From Devosia sp. Root436 (GTDB lineage Bacteria; Pseudomonadota; Alphaproteobacteria; Rhizobiales; Devosiaceae): a DNA stretch of 64,000 nt. The stretch lies in assembly GCF_001426345.1 (NCBI RefSeq), contig NZ_LMEM01000012.1, forward strand, positions 243,196 through 307,195, read 5' to 3'. Under the pieces are notes generated by a model that made no database searches, was not told the origin of the DNA, and saw only the letters and a list, made by a program, of their open reading frames with translations. This document shows positions 42,830 to 51,564 of the stretch, in pieces. The stretch's first letter is position 1. Each line of letters opens with the position of its first letter. Made by a program: the position numbers and the translations under genes.

Positions 42830-44089
42830 TTGGTCCACCATTTCGAACACCGCGACGGCACCCTTTTTGCCGAGGACGTCAACCTGAACGACCTCGCGGC
42901 CAGGGTCGGCACGCCCTTCTATGTCTATTCCAGCGCCACTCTGCGCCGGCATGTGCGGGTGGTGAAGGCCGCCTTCGAGGGCATCCCCACCCTCCTCGCC
43001 TATGCCATGAAGGCCAATTCCAACCAGGCTGTGCTCAAGCTGATGGCATCGGAAGGCGCCGGAGCCGATGTGGTCTCGCTGGGCGAGTTGGAGCGCGCTC
43101 TGGCCGCCGGCATCAGGCCGGAGATGATCGTCTTTTCCGGCGTCGCCAAGACCGTCGCCGAAATGCGCCGCGGGCTTGAGGCCGGCATCAAATGCTTCAA
43201 CGTCGAGAGCGAGCCCGAGCTCGAACGTCTCTCCATGGTCGCCTCGGACATGGGCCTCACCGCCCATATTTCCGTCCGCATCAACCCCGATGTCGACGCC
43301 CGCACCCATGCCAAGATTTCCACCGGCAAGGCCGAGAACAAGTTCGGCATCCCCTATGCCCGCGCCCGCGACGTCTATCGCCGCATCGCCGAATTGCCCA
43401 ATGTCGAGGCCGTCGGCGTCGACATGCATATCGGCAGCCAGCTGACCGATCTTGAACCCTTCGGCACCGCCTTTGGCCTCATGGCGGAGCTGGTCAAGAC
43501 CTTACGCGCCGATGGCCACGATATAAGCCATGTCGATGTCGGCGGCGGGCTGGGCATCCCCTATCATCACGATCAGGAAGCCCCCCCGCACCCCGAGGCC
43601 TATGCCGCTGTGATCCGCGACAAGGTCGGCCAGCTCGGCTGTACCCTGGTGATCGAGCCGGGGCGCCTGCTCGTCGGCAATGCCGGCCTGCTGGTGACCA
43701 AGGTGGAATATGTGAAGGAAGGCGGCACCAATTTCGTCATCGTCGACGCGGCGATGAACGATCTCATCCGCCCCACGCTTTACGAAGCCCATCACGACGT
43801 GGTGCCGGTCAACCACTCCAACCTCGCCCCCATCACCGCCGACATTGTCGGCCCGGTCTGCGAAACGGGCGACTATCTCGCCAAGGCCCGCACCATGCCC
43901 GGCGTGAGGGAAGGCGACTTGCTTGTGGTGATGAGCGCCGGCGCCTATGGCGCAGTCATGGCCTCGACCTACAATTCGCGGGCGCTGATCCCCGAAGTGC
44001 TGGTCGATGGCGACAGGTTCCATGTCATCCGCCCGCGCAAGAGCCTCGACGAGCTGATCGCACTGGATTCAGTGCCCGACTGGGTGTGA
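42830..44089 (+). CDS. lysA: Diaminopimelate decarboxylase
   Basis: LysA is a PLP enzyme that makes lysine from meso-diaminopimelate. The 419-residue protein has Lys61 in LAYAMKANSN as the PLP Schiff-base residue. GVDMHIGSQLTDL, HVDVGGGLGIPY and IEPGRLLVGNAG bind cofactor and substrate. The start is TTG with GAGGA six bases before. It is close behind argH and the ChaC gene, as in many rhizobia. It ends seven bases from a convergent response regulator. Confidence 0.97.
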   Translation: MVHHFEHRDGTLFAEDVNLNDLAARVGTPFYVYSSATLRRHVRVVKAAFEGIPTLLAYAMKANSNQAVLKLMASEGAGADVVSLGELERALAAGIRPEMIVFSGVAKTVAEMRRGLEAGIKCFNVESEPELERLSMVASDMGLTAHISVRINPDVDARTHAKISTGKAENKFGIPYARARDVYRRIAELPNVEAVGVDMHIGSQLTDLEPFGTAFGLMAELVKTLRADGHDISHVDVGGGLGIPYHHDQEAPPHPEAYAAVIRDKVGQLGCTLVIEPGRLLVGNAGLLVTKVEYVKEGGTNFVIVDAAMNDLIRPTLYEAHHDVVPVNHSNLAPITADIVGPVCETGDYLAKARTMPGVREGDLLVVMSAGAYGAVMASTYNSRALIPEVLVDGDRFHVIRPRKSLDELIALDSVPDWV

Positions 44090-44096
44090 GACAGGC

Positions 44097-44507
44097 CTAC
44101 TGTTCCCGCGCCTGCCGGGCCAGCGACAGCACTTCCACCGGCTTGCCTGCCAGCGCGTCGTCGACCTTGGCGATCAGGTCGGCTAGGGTGAAGGGCTTGG
44201 TGATGACATCGTAGATCAGCGCCTCGAGCCCATGCGCCCGCTCGCGCTGGTCGGCAAAGCCGGTCATCAGCACGATGATGATGCCGGGATATTTGGCCGC
44301 CACATGCAAAGCCAGTCCGATGCCGTCCATGATCGGCATCTTGATATCCGACAGCAGCAGGTCGAAGCGTCCGTTCTCGGCATCGACCGTCTCCGCGGCA
44401 AGGCCGCCATCCTCCTCGGCCACCACTTCATGGCCCTTCATCGTCAGGGCGCTGACCACGAAGGCGCGTACCGAGGGATCGTCTTCGGCAACCAGAATGC
44501 GGGCCAT
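44097..44507 (-). CDS. Single-domain response regulator (CpdR-like)
   Basis: This is a 136-residue receiver domain without an output domain. The acceptor is Asp54 in LLLSDIKMPIMDG, with the acidic pair Glu8-Asp9, the Thr in MTGFAD and Lys104 in ITKPF. It resembles the CpdR group of cell-cycle regulators that control ClpXP, but the TGFADQRERAHGLEALIYDV segment is longer than in Caulobacter CpdR, so a paralogue is possible. The start overlaps the upstream zinc-ribbon gene by one base. The group next to ftsEX fits cell-cycle or division control. Confidence 0.88.
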   Translation of the reverse strand: MARILVAEDDPSVRAFVVSALTMKGHEVVAEEDGGLAAETVDAENGRFDLLLSDIKMPIMDGIGLALHVAAKYPGIIIVLMTGFADQRERAHGLEALIYDVITKPFTLADLIAKVDDALAGKPVEVLSLARQAREQ

Positions 44508-45409
44508 CAATGCTGCTCCGGAATAGTAGTATTGGGTTCGGATGCTTTGGCCGCCGGGGCCTCGGCACGGTCGTTGGCGGCCCTGGCACCCGCCGCGACT
44601 ATGGGGATGCTCTGCCCGCCGGCAAAGCTGAGGCGAACCCGTGTCGCTTCGCCCGGCGGCAAGGGGAGCTGGGTATCGAAGGTCGAGCGCTCGCCGCCCA
44701 TCAGGTCGCGCACCGAAGGCGCGACGCTCCATTCATAAATGCCCTGGCCATGCGCATCGATCAGCGTCACCACGACAGGCGGCACCGGCACCGGCTCGGG
44801 CATCATGCCGACGATCTGCGCCGACACGACAAGCACTTCCTTGCCGTCGCGCAGCGTGCGCAGGCTCGATACGTTGGAGAAATCGAGCCCCACGACATTG
44901 ACGCCCAGGCCCACCGCCGCATAGACGCCGGCCATGGCCGGAAAGCGTTCCACCACCTCGATGCGGCCGAAATAGCCGGTAACCAGGATCAGCCCGAGCG
45001 CGACGAAGCCGGCAATCCGCGACGTGCGGCGCAGCCGCGCCAGCGGCAATTCGGCCGCCATGGCCGTCTGCCGGCGCGTGAACGCCATCTGGCGCTTGCG
45101 CAGGACGGCCGCATCGGCCTTGGCCGCCGCGCTGGACATGCTGGCCGCCTGCATCTGCTGTTCCAGTTCGAGGCGCCGCGTGACGTCGCTCGCCACGGCG
45201 CGTTCCTCGGCCGTCAGGGCCTCGTCGAGCCCGTCTTCGGCCATGGCCTCGAAGGCGTCCTTCTGTGCCGGGGTGGCATCATCCCTGTCGAGCGCCTGCT
45301 GCTGCCAGGCACGTTGGCAATGGGCGCATTGCACCTTGCGGCCGGCCGAACCGATGGCCTCGTAGGTCACCTGATACTTGGTCTGGCAATGTGGACAGGT
45401 GATAATCAT
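44507..45409 (-). CDS. MJ0042-type zinc-ribbon membrane protein
   Basis: This 300-residue protein starts MIITCPHCQTKYQVTYEAIGSAGRKVQCAHC, an MJ0042-family zinc finger with Cys5, Cys8, Cys28 and Cys31. A charged helical region leads to one membrane span at about 131-150. The C-terminal region resembles DUF3426, a beta-sandwich domain. It is co-translated with the response regulator downstream and divergent from ftsE. I recall this neighbour set in other Hyphomicrobiales. The function is unknown. Confidence 0.82.
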   Translation of the reverse strand: MIITCPHCQTKYQVTYEAIGSAGRKVQCAHCQRAWQQQALDRDDATPAQKDAFEAMAEDGLDEALTAEERAVASDVTRRLELEQQMQAASMSSAAAKADAAVLRKRQMAFTRRQTAMAAELPLARLRRTSRIAGFVALGLILVTGYFGRIEVVERFPAMAGVYAAVGLGVNVVGLDFSNVSSLRTLRDGKEVLVVSAQIVGMMPEPVPVPPVVVTLIDAHGQGIYEWSVAPSVRDLMGGERSTFDTQLPLPPGEATRVRLSFAGGQSIPIVAAGARAANDRAEAPAAKASEPNTTIPEQH

Positions 45410-45629
45410 CGGGCCAGACGGAAGGGAGGACGGAATTGGTCACTCCCGACCCTAAAGGGCGGGGGTTAAAACTCCTCAAACCATTCCGCCACTTCCGCCA
45501 ATCCACCACATTTGCGCCGCTTTCGTGCCCGCAAGCAGGCTGCCATGCGCAAGCGGGCGCCATGGCTGTTATGATGCGCCCGACACCTGATTCGCCTTGA
45601 TCTGCGCACCAATTGCGGAGCCTCCATTC

Positions 45630-46292
45630 TTGATCGAGTTTTCCAATGTCGGGCTGCGCTATGGTAACGGGCCCGAGATCCTGCGGGACCTGACCTTTTC
45701 GGTCGAGCCGGGCTCGTTCCATTTCCTCACCGGCCCTTCCGGCTCGGGCAAGACCAGCCTCCTTCGCCTGCTGCTGCTGTCGCTCAAGCCTTCGCGCGGC
45801 CGCGTCACCATGTTCGGCGAGGATGTGAGCAACCTGACCCAGGACCGCCTGCTGCAGATGCGCCGCCATATCGGCATCGTCTTCCAGGAATTCCGCCTGC
45901 TCGACCACCTGACCACCTTCGAGAATGTCGCTTTGCCTTTGCGCGTATTGGGCCAGCCGGAGAGCGAATACCGGCCCAATGTCACCGAACTGCTCGAATG
46001 GGTCGGCCTGGGCGAGCGCATGAACGCCCTGCCCTCGCTGCTGTCAGGTGGCGAAAAACAACGCGCCGCCATCGCCCGCGCCGTCATCGCCCGGCCCAAG
46101 GTGCTGCTGGCGGACGAACCCACCGGCAATGTCGATCCGGACCTGTCGAGCCGGCTGGTGCATCTTTTCGCCGAGCTCAACCGCACGCTGGGCATGACCA
46201 TCATCCTGGCCACCCACGAATTGCCGCTGCTGGATCAGTTCAACTATCCGCGCATGCTGCTGAGCAAGGGCGAGCTGGTGATCCATGATTGA
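45630..46292 (+). CDS. ftsE: Cell division ATP-binding protein FtsE
   Basis: FtsE is the ATPase of the FtsEX complex, which controls septal peptidoglycan hydrolases. The 220-residue protein has Walker A GPSGSGKT at 35-42, the ABC signature LSGGEKQRAAIARAV, Walker B VLLADEPTGN and the switch His in LATHELP. The TTG at 45630 follows GGAG by nine bases and gives the family start (M)IEFSNVGLRYG; a TTG at 45597 is less likely. It overlaps ftsX by eight bases. Confidence 0.96.
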   Translation: MIEFSNVGLRYGNGPEILRDLTFSVEPGSFHFLTGPSGSGKTSLLRLLLLSLKPSRGRVTMFGEDVSNLTQDRLLQMRRHIGIVFQEFRLLDHLTTFENVALPLRVLGQPESEYRPNVTELLEWVGLGERMNALPSLLSGGEKQRAAIARAVIARPKVLLADEPTGNVDPDLSSRLVHLFAELNRTLGMTIILATHELPLLDQFNYPRMLLSKGELVIHD

Positions 46293-47214
46293 GCGCATTC
46301 TCCACCTCTGGCCTGCCCGTAAAGGCGCGGCCCCCATCGTTCCGGAAAAGAGCGTCGCCGGCCGCACGCTGCTGCTGCTCATCACCATCATGAGCTTCCT
46401 CTCCGCCGTGACCTTGGGCGGGGTGGTGCTGGTGCAGAAATCGGCCATCGCCTGGTCGGCCGATGTCGGCCGCGAAGTCACCATCCAGATCCGCCCGGTC
46501 GAGGGCGAAGTGATGGATTCCAACCTGCGCACTGCCGTTTCCCTCGCCGAATCGACGCCCGGCGTCGCCTCGGCGCGGGCGCTGACCATCGAGGAAAGCC
46601 AGCAACTGCTCGAACCCTGGCTCGGCACCGGGCTCGACCTCACCGCCATCGAAATCCCCCGCCTGGTCGTGGTGCAGCTCTCCGATCCGGTCGATGCCGA
46701 TATCGAGGGGCTCGGGCGCAACCTGGCCGCCGTCAAGGGCGCCAGCCTCGATACCCATGCCGCCTGGCGGCAGCAGCTCAACACCATGGCCGGGACCATC
46801 GTGCTCTCGGGCCTGCTGGTGCTCATCCTGATCGGTGCCGCCACCGTGCTGGCCATTGTCTTTGCCACGCGGGGCGCCATGGCGACCAACCGCGAGATTG
46901 TCGATGTGCTTCACTATATCGGAGCCTCCAACAAGTTCATTGCCGGCGAGTTCCAGGGACGGTTCCTGTCCATCGGCCTGCAGGGCGGCCTGCTCGGCAC
47001 CGTCGCAGCAATGCTGTTTTTCGCGCTGATCGGCACCGCGGCCGGCAACATGCTGTCGAGCGAGGCCGGCGCACAGGTGGGCGTGCTGTTCGGCCGTTTC
47101 GCGCTGGGCATCGACGGTATTGTCGGCATCGTCGCGGTGGTGCCCGTCATCGCCGCGCTGACTGCCATCACCTCGCGCGTCACCGTGCGGCGCTTCCTCG
47201 CCGAGACGTCATAG
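46285..47214 (+). CDS. ftsX: Cell division membrane protein FtsX
   Basis: FtsX is the membrane half of FtsEX. The 309-residue protein has an N-terminal span (about 29-52), an extracytoplasmic loop (about 53-165, with REVTIQIRPVEG), and three more spans at about 170-195, 223-250 and 265-295. The EIVDVLHYIGASNKFIAGEF segment between them is the conserved cytoplasmic loop that contacts FtsE. It starts inside ftsE, showing coupling. Alphaproteobacterial FtsX is shorter and more divergent than that of E. coli. Confidence 0.92.
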   Translation: MIERILHLWPARKGAAPIVPEKSVAGRTLLLLITIMSFLSAVTLGGVVLVQKSAIAWSADVGREVTIQIRPVEGEVMDSNLRTAVSLAESTPGVASARALTIEESQQLLEPWLGTGLDLTAIEIPRLVVVQLSDPVDADIEGLGRNLAAVKGASLDTHAAWRQQLNTMAGTIVLSGLLVLILIGAATVLAIVFATRGAMATNREIVDVLHYIGASNKFIAGEFQGRFLSIGLQGGLLGTVAAMLFFALIGTAAGNMLSSEAGAQVGVLFGRFALGIDGIVGIVAVVPVIAALTAITSRVTVRRFLAETS

Positions 47215-47289
47215 GTTCGGGAACGCGCTCGCCAAGGCGGCGTTTGCCCGCTAAGACGCTCAAAACGGCCCAAGCCGTGGGAGAGGTTC

Positions 47290-48099
47290 ATGGCATTCGT
47301 GCAGGCAGTGCGATCAGCGCTGTTCTATTTCGTCTTTATCGGGCAGACGGCGATCATCGCCTTCATCATCGGTTGCATCGCGCTGATCAGCGGTCGCACC
47401 CCGCTCAGTTGGGCCATGGCCGTATTCTGGTGCCGTTCCAACCTGGCCTACCTGCGCGTCCTGACCGGGGTGAAGACGCTGGTCTCCGGCCAGGAGAACA
47501 TCCCCGAGGGCGGCTGCATCATTGCCGCCAAGCACCAGAGCGACTGGGACGTCTTCTCGATCTTTCCCCATAGCGGCCGGCCCGCCTATATCGTCAAGAA
47601 GGAGCTGATGCGCATTCCCTTCTTTGGCTGGGCCGCCCGCTCGCTCGACTGTATCGAGGTCGACCGCAAGCGCGGCGCCGAGGCCATTCCCGCCATGATG
47701 GCCCAGGCCCATGCCGCCATCGATCGCGGCTGCCGCATCGTCATCTTCCCCGAAGGCACCCGCAAGGCGCCGCTGGCACCGCCCGACTACCGCCAGGGCA
47801 TCGTGCGGCTCTATCTGGAGCTCAATGTGCCTGTCGTGCCGGTGGCGCTCAATTCCGGCCTGTTCTGGGGCCGTAATAGCCTGGTCATCTGGCCCGGCAC
47901 CGCCGAAGCGAAATTCCTGCCGCCTATCGAGGCTGGCCTGTCGGCCGATGTCTTCCTCGACCGACTCAAAAAAGCCATCGAATCGGAGTCCAACGCCCTC
48001 ATTCTCAAGGCCGAGGATCAGGGCCTGTCCCGCCCCATCGGACCTGAAATGCGCGAACGCCTTGATGCGCTGCGTCAGGCGGGCACCACCGCCCAATGA
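47290..48099 (+). CDS. plsC: 1-acyl-sn-glycerol-3-phosphate acyltransferase
   Basis: PlsC acylates lysophosphatidic acid to phosphatidic acid at the inner membrane. The 269-residue protein has an N-terminal span, the catalytic His82-x4-Asp87 motif in AKHQSDWDVF, the FPEGTRKAP block near 153 and PVVPVALNSG. GGAGAGG precedes the ATG. It follows ftsX after 75 bases and could be co-transcribed with it. Confidence 0.94.
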   Translation: MAFVQAVRSALFYFVFIGQTAIIAFIIGCIALISGRTPLSWAMAVFWCRSNLAYLRVLTGVKTLVSGQENIPEGGCIIAAKHQSDWDVFSIFPHSGRPAYIVKKELMRIPFFGWAARSLDCIEVDRKRGAEAIPAMMAQAHAAIDRGCRIVIFPEGTRKAPLAPPDYRQGIVRLYLELNVPVVPVALNSGLFWGRNSLVIWPGTAEAKFLPPIEAGLSADVFLDRLKKAIESESNALILKAEDQGLSRPIGPEMRERLDALRQAGTTAQ

Positions 48100-48162
48100 C
48101 CACTACATATTGACGAAACCGGCAAACACCCACATACATATAGTCGTGATACATGAGGCCGC

Positions 48163-48196
48163 TTGACATGCCTCGCATTTTGTTCTATTTTTGTTC
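48163..48196 (+). promoter_or_regulatory. Strong promoter overlapped by a LexA (SOS) box
   Basis: A perfect -35 TTGACA (48163-48168), a 17-base spacer and TATTTT (48186-48191) form a near-consensus promoter. GTTC-N7-GTTC (48182-48196, spacer TATTTTT), the LexA operator form of alphaproteobacteria, covers the -10. A third GTTC lies at 48199-48202. LexA bound here would block the promoter, so DNA damage should induce the next gene. Confidence 0.75.
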
Positions 48197-48226
48197 TTGT
48201 TCGATACCCGCTGTGGGGATAGCGTG

Positions 48227-48571
48227 ATGGCCGGCAATATCGAGAACAAGGTTCTGATCCATGGCTTCGGCCGACTGAGCAACTGGCTGGGCCGCTCCGG
48301 GCGCGCCTATGGCCTGGTCAGCGAAAGCCTTGAACGCTTCGCCATGACCGATGCCGATCTCTACCTCGTGGCCCAGGGAAATCATGTGCTCTGGGTTGGC
48401 TCGACCGGAGAGCTGGTCGCCGATCCGATGAGCCGCACGCGCTTCCGCCTGGCGCTGGACTGCGCCACCAACGTCTTCCGCCTCATGACGCCCGGTGCCG
48501 CCGCCGAACGGCTGACCACCATCTGGGATCTCGAAGGCGCCGAACCCGCCCAGGGCGCGCAGGCGGCTTAA
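48227..48571 (+). CDS. Hypothetical 114-residue protein, likely SOS-controlled
   Basis: I do not recognise the family. The ATG at 48227 has a GGGGAT box before it and lies about 30 bases after a promoter carrying a LexA box. The protein (MAGNIENKVLIHGFGRLSNWLGRSGRAYGLVSE ... HVLWVGSTGELVADPMSRTRFRLAL) has no signal and no strong membrane span. It is probably a small alpha/beta domain. Alphaproteobacteria are known to have small SOS-induced division inhibitors (SidA, DidA), but those are membrane proteins and this one is not clearly related. A role in the damage response is inferred only from the promoter. Confidence 0.7.
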   Translation: MAGNIENKVLIHGFGRLSNWLGRSGRAYGLVSESLERFAMTDADLYLVAQGNHVLWVGSTGELVADPMSRTRFRLALDCATNVFRLMTPGAAAERLTTIWDLEGAEPAQGAQAA

Positions 48572-48903
48572 CGTCATCGCACCCAGATTGCCCCCGTCAT
48601 TCCGTTCCCCACCCACCGGCCGTCACCCTCGGCTTGACCCGAGGGCTCTGCACTTGCGGAGCACAGAGTAAGTGAAGTGCCCGCGGGCCAAGCCGCGGGT
48701 GACGATCGAGTATGTGGCGGAAGACCCGCGGATCAAGGCCGCGGTAGGCGGCTGTCGATAGGGGTGGAATTGCGCATGCGACTCCTCGCACAACCCCCTA
48801 GCCAAGCCTCCTCTCTTCCTCTATAGAGCCGAGCAATCCCTTTCAGAGATGAACTCTCTGGGCCGCTCTGCGGCGCAACGATATTGAATTCGGAGTACCG
48901 ACC
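48572..48903. other. Gap between the SOS-type gene and rpmF
   Basis: These 332 bases contain a family D palindrome (48622-48703), a half-copy fragment near 48724-48742 (CCCGCGGATCAAGGCCGCGG), a TATAGA (48822-48827) that may be a -10, and a small hairpin CAGAGA/TCTCTG (48844-48860) in the leader of rpmF. GGAG lies before the rpmF start. No other gene is seen. Confidence 0.55.
48622..48703. repeat. Palindromic intergenic repeat, family D
   Basis: GTCACCCTCGGCTTGACCCG (from 48622) is complementary, with a few mismatches, to CGCGGGCCAAGCCGCGGGTGAC (to 48703). The inner part has CACTT (48651-48655) facing AAGTG (48670-48674). The element folds into one long hairpin and looks like another dispersed repeat; a half-copy follows at about 48724. 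Confidence 0.75.
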
Positions 48904-49083
48904 ATGGCAGTGCCAAAACGAAAGACCTCGCCGATGAAGCGCGGCTTCCGCCGCTCGGCCGACGCTCTTGCCACCGCATCCTATGTCGAGGACAAGGATT
49001 CGGGCGAGCTGCGCCGCCCGCATCACGTCGACCTCAAGACCGGCATGTATCGCGGCCGGCAGATTCTCGACGTCAAGAAATAA
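48904..49083 (+). CDS. rpmF: 50S ribosomal protein L32
   Basis: This is a 59-residue ribosomal protein, starting [22 protein letters not shown] and ending [23 protein letters not shown], the alphaproteobacterial form of L32. The internal RRPHH and [11 protein letters not shown] are diagnostic. GGAG precedes the ATG. It is monocistronic, with a terminator 44 bases after its stop. Confidence 0.97.
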   Translation: MAVPKRKTSPMKRGFRRSADALATASYVEDKDSGELRRPHHVDLKTGMYRGRQILDVKK

Positions 49084-49126
49084 GCCGAAAGGCGGTTTGG
49101 CGCTCATGCGCTCGATCTGATATTCG

Positions 49127-49158
49127 ACGGCCGGTCCTGCAAGGGATCGGCCGTTTTG
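49127..49158 (+). terminator. Rho-independent terminator after rpmF
   Basis: ACGGCCGGTCC (49127-49137) faces GGGATCGGCCGT (49143-49154) across the loop TGCAA, followed by TTTTG. The arms pair over about ten bases with one bulge. Confidence 0.8.
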
Positions 49159-49200
49159 CTTTGTTCGCCGCCCCGGCGCGGCATTTCTACGGAGAATGGG

Positions 49201-50601
49201 ATGAGCACGCGCGTTGAATCGGACACGATGGGCACCATCGAGGTCCCCGCCGACAAATATTACGGCGCGCAGACCGCTCGCAGCCTGATGAATTTCGATA
49301 TTGGTGGCGAAAAGATGCCGACCGAGATCGTCACTGCCTTCGGTGTACTGAAGAAAGCCGCCGCCCTCGCCAATCACAAGCTCGGCCTGCTCGACGAAAA
49401 GACCCGCGACCTGATCGTCGCCGCGGCCGACGAAGTGATCGCCGGCAAGCTGGCCGACCACTTCCCGCTCGTCGTCTGGCAGACCGGCTCGGGCACCCAG
49501 TCCAACATGAATGTCAACGAGGTCATTTCCAACCGCGCCATCGAGATGGCGGGCGGCACCATGGGTTCCAAGAAGCCCGTGCATCCCAATGACCATGTCA
49601 ATATGAGCCAGTCGTCCAACGACACCTATCCCACGGCCATGCATATCGCCGCTGTCGAGGCACTGGAAAATTACCTCTTCCCGCGCGTGGCTCTGCTGCG
49701 CGACACGCTCCATGCCAAGTCCGAGCAGTTCATGGATGTGGTCAAGATCGGCCGCACCCATTTGCAGGACGCCACGCCCCTGACCCTGGGCCAGGAAATC
49801 TCCGGCTGGGTCGCCCAGATCGACTATGCCGTCGCCGCCATCAAGGCCACCCTGCCCCAGCTCAGGGAATTGGCCCTGGGCGGCACCGCTGTCGGCACCG
49901 GCCTCAATGCCCATCCCGACTATGCCGTCGCGGTGGCCAAGGAAATCGCCACGCTGACCGGCCATGATTTCGTCACCGGGCCGAACAAGTTCGCACTGCT
50001 GGCCGGCCACGACGCCTTTGTCGGCACGTCCGGCGCGCTGAAGCAGCTCGCCGTTGCCTTCATGAAGATCGCCAATGACGTGCGCTGGCTGGCCTCAGGG
50101 CCCCGCTCGGGCCTGGGCGAGCTGACCATCCCCGAAAACGAGCCCGGCTCGTCCATCATGCCGGGCAAGGTCAACCCGACCCAGTCCGAAGCCATGACCA
50201 TGGTCGTCGCCCATGTCATGGGCAATGACGCCGCGATCGGTTTTGCAGCGAGCCAGGGCAATTTCGAGCTGAACGTGTTCAAGCCCGTCATCGCCTACAA
50301 TTTCCTGCAGGCCGTGCGCCTGCTGGCCGACAGCGCCAAGAGCTTCAACGACAATTGCGCCGTGGGCATCGAGCCCGACCGCAAGCGCATCAAGCAACTG
50401 GTCGACCAGTCGCTGATGCTGGTCACCGCGCTCAACCGCAAGATCGGCTACGACAACGCCGCCAAGATCGCCAAGACCGCCCACAAGAACGGCTCCACCT
50501 TGCGCGAAACGGCCATCGCGCTGGGCTTGCTGACAGGCGAGGAATTCGACGCCGAAGTGAAGCCCGAACAGATGGTCGGTCCGCTCAAGCTGAAGAAGTA
50601 A
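49201..50601 (+). CDS. fumC: Class II fumarate hydratase
   Basis: FumC interconverts fumarate and malate in the TCA cycle without an iron-sulfur cluster. The 466-residue protein begins [28 protein letters not shown]. The superfamily signature [13 protein letters not shown] is present, as are [16 protein letters not shown] and [19 protein letters not shown]. The start at 49201 is the family start; a frame from 49156 is longer and unlikely. A family A repeat follows. Confidence 0.97.
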   Translation: MSTRVESDTMGTIEVPADKYYGAQTARSLMNFDIGGEKMPTEIVTAFGVLKKAAALANHKLGLLDEKTRDLIVAAADEVIAGKLADHFPLVVWQTGSGTQSNMNVNEVISNRAIEMAGGTMGSKKPVHPNDHVNMSQSSNDTYPTAMHIAAVEALENYLFPRVALLRDTLHAKSEQFMDVVKIGRTHLQDATPLTLGQEISGWVAQIDYAVAAIKATLPQLRELALGGTAVGTGLNAHPDYAVAVAKEIATLTGHDFVTGPNKFALLAGHDAFVGTSGALKQLAVAFMKIANDVRWLASGPRSGLGELTIPENEPGSSIMPGKVNPTQSEAMTMVVAHVMGNDAAIGFAASQGNFELNVFKPVIAYNFLQAVRLLADSAKSFNDNCAVGIEPDRKRIKQLVDQSLMLVTALNRKIGYDNAAKIAKTAHKNGSTLRETAIALGLLTGEEFDAEVKPEQMVGPLKLKK

Positions 50602-50613
50602 GCCCCCATCTCC

Positions 50614-50767
50614 TACCCCTCTCCCCTTGAGGGAGAGGGTGGTTCTTCCGCGTTCAGCGGAAGAACCGGGTGAGGGGTGCTGCGCTCGCCCATGCTTCAA
50701 TGCGGATGGATAACTCGTGACCCCTCATCCGCCCTTCGGGCACCTTCTCCCTCAAGGGGAGAAGTAG
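50614..50767. repeat. Palindromic intergenic repeat, family A, copy 5
   Basis: It has the same layout as copies 2-4. The variable hairpin at 50641-50667 has perfect 11-bp arms (GGTTCTTCCGC/GCGGAAGAACC) around GTTCA. The region between the hairpin and the right arm (TGCTGCGCTCGCCCATGCTTC) is the same as in copy 2. Confidence 0.9.
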
Positions 50768-50828
50768 GCACTCTTTGCTGCGGACCGCCAATCTGGCATG
50801 GTCCGCACAGGGAACAAGGAGAGCCAAC

Positions 50829-51287
50829 TTGGTTGAACATGTCTATGTGCCACCGACCGGCGCCGCGCCGCGCCGCGCCGGCCCGTTCATTCCGCCTCTG
50901 CTGATCGTGCCGTTCCTGGTCTACAACCTGGTCGTCTTCATCTTCCTGGGCGGCAACCCGGCCGGCTGGAGCAATACGGCCTTTTCCATCCCCATGGTCT
51001 CGGGCGTGCCATGGGCCGTCTCCATCGGCGACCTGCTGGTCGTCGGCTCACTGATCCTCTTATTCTTCGAACTGCTGAAATCCACCCGGATCGGCACGGT
51101 CTCCATCCTCGAGCACATGCTCTCGATGATCGTCTTCGTGGTGATCCTGGTCGAATTCCTGCTGCTCGGCGCGGCATCGAGCTCGGTGTTCTTCATCCTG
51201 CTCGTCATGTCATTGATCGATGTCGTGGCCGGCTTCACCATGTCCATCACGTCAGCCACGCGCGACATGAGCATGGCAGGCCACTAG
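50829..51287 (+). CDS. Hypothetical four-helix membrane protein
   Basis: This 152-residue protein has about four spans (near 22-42, 60-82, 94-114 and 117-137). The start is TTG at 50829 with AAGGAG six bases before. The LFFELLKSTRIGTVSILEHMLSM segment between helices two and three is the most distinctive part. It looks like a conserved hypothetical inner-membrane protein of alphaproteobacteria. No function is assigned. Confidence 0.78.
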   Translation: MVEHVYVPPTGAAPRRAGPFIPPLLIVPFLVYNLVVFIFLGGNPAGWSNTAFSIPMVSGVPWAVSIGDLLVVGSLILLFFELLKSTRIGTVSILEHMLSMIVFVVILVEFLLLGAASSSVFFILLVMSLIDVVAGFTMSITSATRDMSMAGH

Positions 51288-51302
51288 GCCCGCACTCAGG
51301 GC

Positions 51303-51554
51303 TCAGGCGACGATGCTCGTCCGAAATCCCATCGGCATGCGCTTGATACCGGCCCTGGCGCCATCGGCATAAGCCCCGATGGCGCCTTCGGCATTGCCAC
51401 GCCGGCGCGCGCGCTGCGGCGCCAGATTGTTGCGTTCGGCGAGCAGCTGGCTGACGAAGGCGGCCGTGGTTTGGTTGCGCCGCAGCGAAGGGCGCGGGCG
51501 CGCGGCTTCGATCAACATCGGCAACCCGGCTTGCTTTGTTTCAGAACTGGCCAT
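51303..51554 (-). CDS. Small basic protein of unknown function
   Basis: This is an 83-residue, Arg- and Ala-rich protein. The core QTTAAFVSQLLAERNNLAPQRARRR resembles small proteins I recall in many Hyphomicrobiales, with no known role. The start at 51554 follows a GAGG box. Two GCTTGTCTCAAA direct repeats lie within 42 bases upstream. It ends 15 bases from the convergent membrane protein. Confidence 0.7.
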   Translation of the reverse strand: MASSETKQAGLPMLIEAARPRPSLRRNQTTAAFVSQLLAERNNLAPQRARRRGNAEGAIGAYADGARAGIKRMPMGFRTSIVA

Positions 51555-51564
51555 CTTTTGCCTC

